Shown here: positions 60,065 through 64,000 of the stretch, piece after piece
Layout: every line of letters begins with the position of its first letter
Position numbering within the stretch: position 1 is the stretch's first letter
Assembly: GCA_942491735.1 (NCBI GenBank)
Contig: CALOCN010000014.1
Span: forward strand, 1,984,001 to 2,048,000
DNA length: 64,000 nt
Origin: CALOCN01 sp942491735
GTDB taxonomy: Bacteria > Eisenbacteria > RBG-16-71-46 > JABDJR01
Reading direction: 5' to 3'
The notes under the pieces: model-generated
What the model saw: only the letters and a program-made list of their open reading frames with translations
Databases searched by the model: none
What the model was told of the DNA's origin: nothing
Translations under genes and position numbers: made by a program

Positions 60065-61558
60065 GTGGGCATGACCCCTTCCGCGCCGCCGCCATCCCGC
60101 TTTGTCCTTCCGATCCTGACCGGGGCCGTACTGCGTCTGGTGGGGCTCACCCGGGACTCGCTGTGGATCGACGAGATCCTCACCCTGCGAGCAGCCTCCA
60201 TCGGCGAACCGTTCCGATGGGCCGACGTCCTGGTCAATCCGCAGGGTCCGTTGCCGCACGTCCTGCTCCGCGCGTGGACCGCCCTGTTCGGCTCCGGGGA
60301 CCTCGCCCTGCGGTCCTGGTCCGCGTTGGCCGGGATCCTTCTCGTCGTGGTGGCGGCCCGCGTGTTCCGCCGCGTGCTTCCCGATGCGGCTCTGGCCGCG
60401 ACCTGGCTGGTCGCCCTGTCCCCGTTTCTCCTGTGGTATGCGCACGAGGTCCGCAACTACGTTTTTCTGCTCCTGGCCGCACTCTGGGTGCTCGATACCT
60501 TCGTCACCGCCGTACGCACGCCGGGGGCACGCCGGTGGGTGTGGCACGGGGTCTCCCTGGGCGTCCTGCTCCTGTGCAACCTGAGCGGAGCGATGCTCCT
60601 GCCCGCGCTCGGCCTGTTCCTGGTGTGGACGGCCCCGCGCCGCGTTCCGGGCTGGGTCGGCGCGCTGGCGGTGGCCTTCGTGATCGCCGGATACTGGATC
60701 CGCCTCGAGTTCGGTGGACATGTCTCCCTGGGAGGGATCGGGAGCGACGAGCCGCTTCCCCGCGCGGTGTTGAACTTTCATCCCGCGGCCATCCCCTTCA
60801 CCTACACCACCTTTCTCGGCGGCTACGGGTTGGGTCCCGCCCTGCGGACCCTGCACGAAACCACCGCCCTGGAGGCGTTTCGCCCCCACGTCATCGAACT
60901 CGCCCTGGCCGCGGTGGCTACGTGTGTGTGCGGTGCGCTCGCCCTTGGCCGGTTGCGGGAACCGACCGTGCGGTTGCTGTTGCTCTGGTCGGTGATCCCG
61001 GTGTTGGCCGCGGCCGGGGTGGCGCTGTTGGGCTTCAAGGCCTTCAACCCCCGATACGCCGCGGTGGCCCAGCCGGGTTTCCTGCTCCTGCTTGCTGCCG
61101 GGTGGGTGGCGATGTATCGCCGCCGGCCACGGTGGGCGGCGGTGCTCGCCGCCGGGCTGCTCGTTCCCATGGTTGTGGGGGGGGTGCGGCAGTCGGTTCA
61201 CCCGGACTATGTGAAGGAAGGGTTCCGGGAGACCGCCGCCTACCTCGAAGCCAACGTGACCGAGCACGACCTCGTTCTTGAGCAGGGGGTGTCGGGACCG
61301 CTCGGTCGCTACTATGCCGGGCCGGCACCGCTACGTACCTTCTACGCCCAGTTCCTGTCCCGGGAGACGGCGGGGGAGGCCTTGCTCGATCCCATGCTCT
61401 CCGGGCGCGAGCGGGTGTTCTGGGTGGGGAGTCGTCTGTGGTTCGAGGACCCCGAATATCGACTGCGGCAGTGGATCGTGGAGCGGGGCGATCTCGAGGC
61501 CCGGTGGAGCGCCCCCGGAGTCTCGGTGGCGGTGGTGCGTCTACGGGGAGGGCGGTAG
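60065..61558 (+). CDS. GT39-like membrane glycosyltransferase
   Basis: A 497-residue polytopic protein of the PMT/GT39 (GT-C) type. The catalytic first-loop pair is Asp36-Glu37 in DSLWIDEILTLR, and a conserved stretch LSPFLLWYAHEVRNYVFLL follows; about ten helices run to residue 380, then a soluble tail. Such enzymes use polyprenyl-phosphate sugars outside the membrane. GTG at 60065 with ACGGA 7 nt upstream is used; ATG at 60071 is nearly as likely. Confidence 0.78.
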   Translation: MGMTPSAPPPSRFVLPILTGAVLRLVGLTRDSLWIDEILTLRAASIGEPFRWADVLVNPQGPLPHVLLRAWTALFGSGDLALRSWSALAGILLVVVAARVFRRVLPDAALAATWLVALSPFLLWYAHEVRNYVFLLLAALWVLDTFVTAVRTPGARRWVWHGVSLGVLLLCNLSGAMLLPALGLFLVWTAPRRVPGWVGALAVAFVIAGYWIRLEFGGHVSLGGIGSDEPLPRAVLNFHPAAIPFTYTTFLGGYGLGPALRTLHETTALEAFRPHVIELALAAVATCVCGALALGRLREPTVRLLLLWSVIPVLAAAGVALLGFKAFNPRYAAVAQPGFLLLLAAGWVAMYRRRPRWAAVLAAGLLVPMVVGGVRQSVHPDYVKEGFRETAAYLEANVTEHDLVLEQGVSGPLGRYYAGPAPLRTFYAQFLSRETAGEALLDPMLSGRERVFWVGSRLWFEDPEYRLRQWIVERGDLEARWSAPGVSVAVVRLRGGR

Positions 61559-62626
61559 ATGCCGCAGGTTGCCCTGGTCTCCGAGGCCAAGTGGTTCGGG
61601 GGCGCCGAGGTCTATCTGGAGCGGTTGGCGCTGAGCCTCCCCGGTTGGGAGGCGTCGGTGGGTCTGCCCGCGCGGTCCAGTCTCGACGGATGGCGAGAGC
61701 GTCTGGAGCGCCTGGGCATTCCGTATCACGCCGCATCCCCCGGCGTGGCCGGCTGGCCGGGGCTTGCCGCCTGGATGCGTCGTGAGCGGTTCGATCTCAT
61801 CCATGTCAACCTTCCCGCCACCTACGATGGGGCGCATGGGTTGCTGCCGGCGTGGTTGCGCATGGCCACCGGGATTCCCGTGGTGACCTCGGAGCACCTG
61901 ACCCACTTGCCGCGATCCCGCCGCAGACGCCTGGTGAAGTTGGCCACCACCGGCGCGGTGTCGCGCATCGTGGTGAACAGCGAGGGTTGCGGCGAGGCGC
62001 TGGTCGCGGAGGGCGTTCCGGCGGGGAAGATCGAGGCGGTGCCCAACGGGGTCCCCGATCCCGGCCCCCCACAACCGCTCCCGCCGGGCGAGCCCCTGCG
62101 GATCGGCGTCATGGCGACCCTCGAACCGCGCAAGCAGATTGATCTGCTCCTGCGCGGTGTCGCCGCCTCCGGCACGACGGCCGAGGTGGATATTGCCGGG
62201 GATGGTGAGTCCCTGGAAAGCCTCCGGCGGTTGACCGGGGAACTCGACCTGGGGGAACGGGTCCGTTTCCGAGGTCGGGTCGAGGACCCGGGGTTTCATG
62301 CGGATCATCATGTGTTGGGGCTCTCCTCACGGCTCGAGGGGATGCCGCTCGTGTTGCTGGAAGCGGCCGCGGCGGCCCGGGGGGCCCTGGTCAGCGATCT
62401 TCCCGGAACCCGGGCCGTGGTGGTGGAGGGCAAGACCGGCCGCCTGCTGTCCTCCACGGATCCGCAGCCCTGGGCCGACGCGGTGCGGGAGCTCGCCGGG
62501 GATCCCACCCTCGCCGCGCGCTGGGGGGCGGCCGCGCGGATGCGCTACGAGGACGAGTTCACCCTGGACCGCTCGGCGCGACGCACCGAAGCGGTATACC
62601 GGGCCGTGCTGCGGGAGCGCGCATGA
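61559..62626 (+). CDS. Glycosyltransferase family 4
   Basis: A 355-residue GT-B enzyme. The N-terminal acceptor half starts VALVSEAKWFGGAEVYLERL. The C-terminal donor half has RIGVMATLEPRKQIDLLLRG and LGLSSRLEGMPLVLLEAAAA, the last being the EX7E-like motif that retains the sugar configuration. It starts directly after the preceding stop with GGGAGGG just upstream. Cytosolic, adds a sugar to the repeat unit. Confidence 0.86.
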   Translation: MPQVALVSEAKWFGGAEVYLERLALSLPGWEASVGLPARSSLDGWRERLERLGIPYHAASPGVAGWPGLAAWMRRERFDLIHVNLPATYDGAHGLLPAWLRMATGIPVVTSEHLTHLPRSRRRRLVKLATTGAVSRIVVNSEGCGEALVAEGVPAGKIEAVPNGVPDPGPPQPLPPGEPLRIGVMATLEPRKQIDLLLRGVAASGTTAEVDIAGDGESLESLRRLTGELDLGERVRFRGRVEDPGFHADHHVLGLSSRLEGMPLVLLEAAAAARGALVSDLPGTRAVVVEGKTGRLLSSTDPQPWADAVRELAGDPTLAARWGAAARMRYEDEFTLDRSARRTEAVYRAVLRERA

Positions 62627-63864
62627 AGATCCTGTGGGTGAAACCCATTCTGCCCTACCCCCCCAGCCAGGGAACCCGCCGGGTCACCCTGGGGGTCCTC
62701 CAGCACCTGGCCCCGCACCACACCATCCGCCTCTTTACCCGGCTTCTCACCCGGGATGAAGCCCCGCAGGTCAGGGCGCTGGAGCGGGCGGTTCCCGGGC
62801 TCACCGTGCGCGCGGTGCTCGCTCCCAACCGCCGTTCCGCGTTCCACCGTGCGTGGTATCGGTGGCGGCTGCGGACGGGGAGCCCCGCCATCCCTCCGGT
62901 GGAGGCCTACGTCGCACTCCCCGAACTGTTGCGTCGCTTCGACGAGGACGTGCGGGAATTCGATCCGGACCTCGTGGTCTGCGAGTACTGGATGACCCGC
63001 GCCTATCTGGATCGGGTGGGGGACCGACCGGCCGTGTTGTTTGCCCATGACATCGAGTTTCAGGCCCGCCAGCGGGCGGCGCGTTTCGCCCAGGAGTCCG
63101 GGCGGGGCGGTCGGTGGAGCGCGCTGGAAGCGGCCCGGGAACGGGACGCCCTGATCGCGGCACCGGCGAGTTGGTACCTCACCGAGGCGGACCGGGAGAC
63201 GGCGATCGGGCTCGGGGTTTCGCCGGCCACGACCGGGATCCTTCGCCACGGTCTGGATCTGAGCGGGGAACTACGGGGTCGGGGGGCGGACGATCCGCAG
63301 GAGGACAGCCGGCGGATCCTCCTGTTCGGTTCCTTCGCCGCGGACTTCAACCGGGATGCCTTGGCCTTCACCCTCGACGCGGTCTGGCCCCGGGTCCGGT
63401 CGTTGGCCCCGGAGGCAAGGCTGGCCGTGGCCGGCATGGGGCTTCCGCATGCCCTCGCCGAACGAGCCCGACACGCCGGGGCCGAGGTGCTGGGTGAAGT
63501 GCGGGACGTGCGCAGCACCCTGCTCACCGCCGCGGTGGTCCTCATTCCGCTGCGGTTTGGGGGCGGCCTTCGCATTCGGCTGCTGGAAAGCCTGGCCCTG
63601 GAGCGCGCCGTGGTGGGGACCCGGATCGGCGTCCTCGGGATGGGCCCCCGGGATGGGGTCGAGGTCGTGGCGGCGGATGAGCCGGACGCCCTGGCCGACA
63701 GCGTGGTGGCGCTCCTCGCGGATCCCGGACGACGGGCCGCGTTGGGGAAGGCGGGGCGAAGGTGGGTGAGCGACCATCACGACGCGTCGGCCGCCGCGGC
63801 CTCGCAGCTCGAGCTCGTCGCGCGATGTCAGGGGAAAATTGACACCCCGCAGGGGCAGGGCTAG
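62623..63864 (+). CDS. Glycosyltransferase family 4-like
   Basis: A 413-residue GT-B-like protein. It begins KILWVKPILPYPPSQGTRRV and has RILLFGSFAADFNRDALAF and VLIPLRFGGGLRIRLLESLA in the donor half, an EX7E-like region with one Glu visible. ATGA overlap with the previous gene. Its TAG stop lies in the -10 box of the following promoter, so it ends the second glycan unit. Confidence 0.82.
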   Translation: MKILWVKPILPYPPSQGTRRVTLGVLQHLAPHHTIRLFTRLLTRDEAPQVRALERAVPGLTVRAVLAPNRRSAFHRAWYRWRLRTGSPAIPPVEAYVALPELLRRFDEDVREFDPDLVVCEYWMTRAYLDRVGDRPAVLFAHDIEFQARQRAARFAQESGRGGRWSALEAARERDALIAAPASWYLTEADRETAIGLGVSPATTGILRHGLDLSGELRGRGADDPQEDSRRILLFGSFAADFNRDALAFTLDAVWPRVRSLAPEARLAVAGMGLPHALAERARHAGAEVLGEVRDVRSTLLTAAVVLIPLRFGGGLRIRLLESLALERAVVGTRIGVLGMGPRDGVEVVAADEPDALADSVVALLADPGRRAALGKAGRRWVSDHHDASAAAASQLELVARCQGKIDTPQGQG

Positions 63865-63867
63865 ACT
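63839..63867 (+). promoter_or_regulatory. Sigma70-like promoter overlapping the end of the GT4 gene
   Basis: A perfect TTGACA at 63839-63844 and TAGACT at 63862-63867 with a 17-bp spacer. The -10 includes the stop codon of the preceding gene. The predicted start near 63874 gives a leader of about 72 nt to the partial gene at the window edge. Confidence 0.6.
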
Positions 63868-63945
63868 TGCCGAGCATCTCTCCAGGCGACTTCAGGTTCT
63901 TCTTGATTCAGTTTTTCCATCTCATTCCTGTCTAAGGGGATATCC

Positions 63946-64000
63946 GTGACGATTCGGCTCAGTGAATTCTTCGAGGAAGACCTGTTCATCCCCGAACTGA
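63946..64000 (+). CDS. Gene start truncated by window end, possible PTS IIA-type
   Basis: Only 18 codons are in the window: MTIRLSEFFEEDLFIPEL, from a GTG with AAGGGG 6 nt upstream. The opening resembles the N-terminus of PTS IIA (PtsN-like) domains, in which a LSxFLxxDLI-type start is common. With so little sequence this is only a guess. It follows its own promoter after the glycan locus. Confidence 0.4.
   Translation, partial: MTIRLSEFFEEDLFIPEL

Noticed and set aside
1..64000. CRISPR arrays, insertion sequences, integrases, phage genes
   Set aside because: No regularly spaced repeats, transposase motifs or phage-type genes were seen anywhere in the window.

Overview
The window is about 64 kb of GC-rich, very gene-dense bacterial chromosome. 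LptF/LptG, a FadL-type barrel, a Wza-like export lipoprotein and a 2202-residue SprA-like giant outer-membrane protein show a diderm envelope. SprA-type proteins are best known from Bacteroidota and relatives; together with the high GC this suggests an FCB-group or neighbouring candidate-phylum bacterium. That placement is inference. No tRNA, rRNA, CRISPR array, insertion sequence or phage gene was seen.

Region 1 (1-7.0 kb) starts with the 3' end of ndk, then yceD-rpmF-plsX-fabH-fabD-fabG-acpP-fabF-rnc, the classic type II fatty-acid/phospholipid operon, with overlapping genes and a palindromic leader before rnc. Region 2 (7.1-17.0 kb) is accessory: two tandem secreted paralogues of unknown function (the first apparently frameshifted), a deacetylase-like protein with a GNAT partner, a convergent FadL/PorV-type barrel, and an ECF sigma / zinc anti-sigma / degenerate HtrA / DUF4837 lipoprotein / aroB run.

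Region 3 (17.1-23.4 kb) has accB-pilT-accC on the plus strand, meeting a minus-strand lptF-lptG-thiE operon at a shared CTAG. Region 4 (23.5-31.1 kb) is the SprA homologue followed by a glutaminyl-cyclase-like M28 lipoprotein. Three exported proteins in the window have a predicted signal-peptidase site followed directly by Gln, which fits a cyclase partnered with the envelope.

Region 5 (31.1-44.6 kb) is the translation/RNA block: rimP-nusA-infB-ylxP-rbfA-truB-ribF, then rpsO-pnp, an M16 protease, dut, a DUF3108 protein and a deoxyhypusine-synthase-like protein. Region 6 (44.6-63.9 kb) is a large exopolysaccharide locus in two transcription units, each with a good sigma70-type promoter and a long leader. 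The first holds export (wza, wzz-like), a CpsD-like ATPase without the Walker A lysine, glycosyltransferases, a nucleotidyltransferase-like protein, an alkaline-phosphatase-superfamily enzyme, a flippase, an AsnB-like amidotransferase and membrane proteins. The second starts with the priming sugar-phosphate transferase, after a structured leader with a terminator-like element, and continues with a GT39-like enzyme and two GT4 enzymes. A further promoter at the end of the locus leads into a truncated gene at the window edge.
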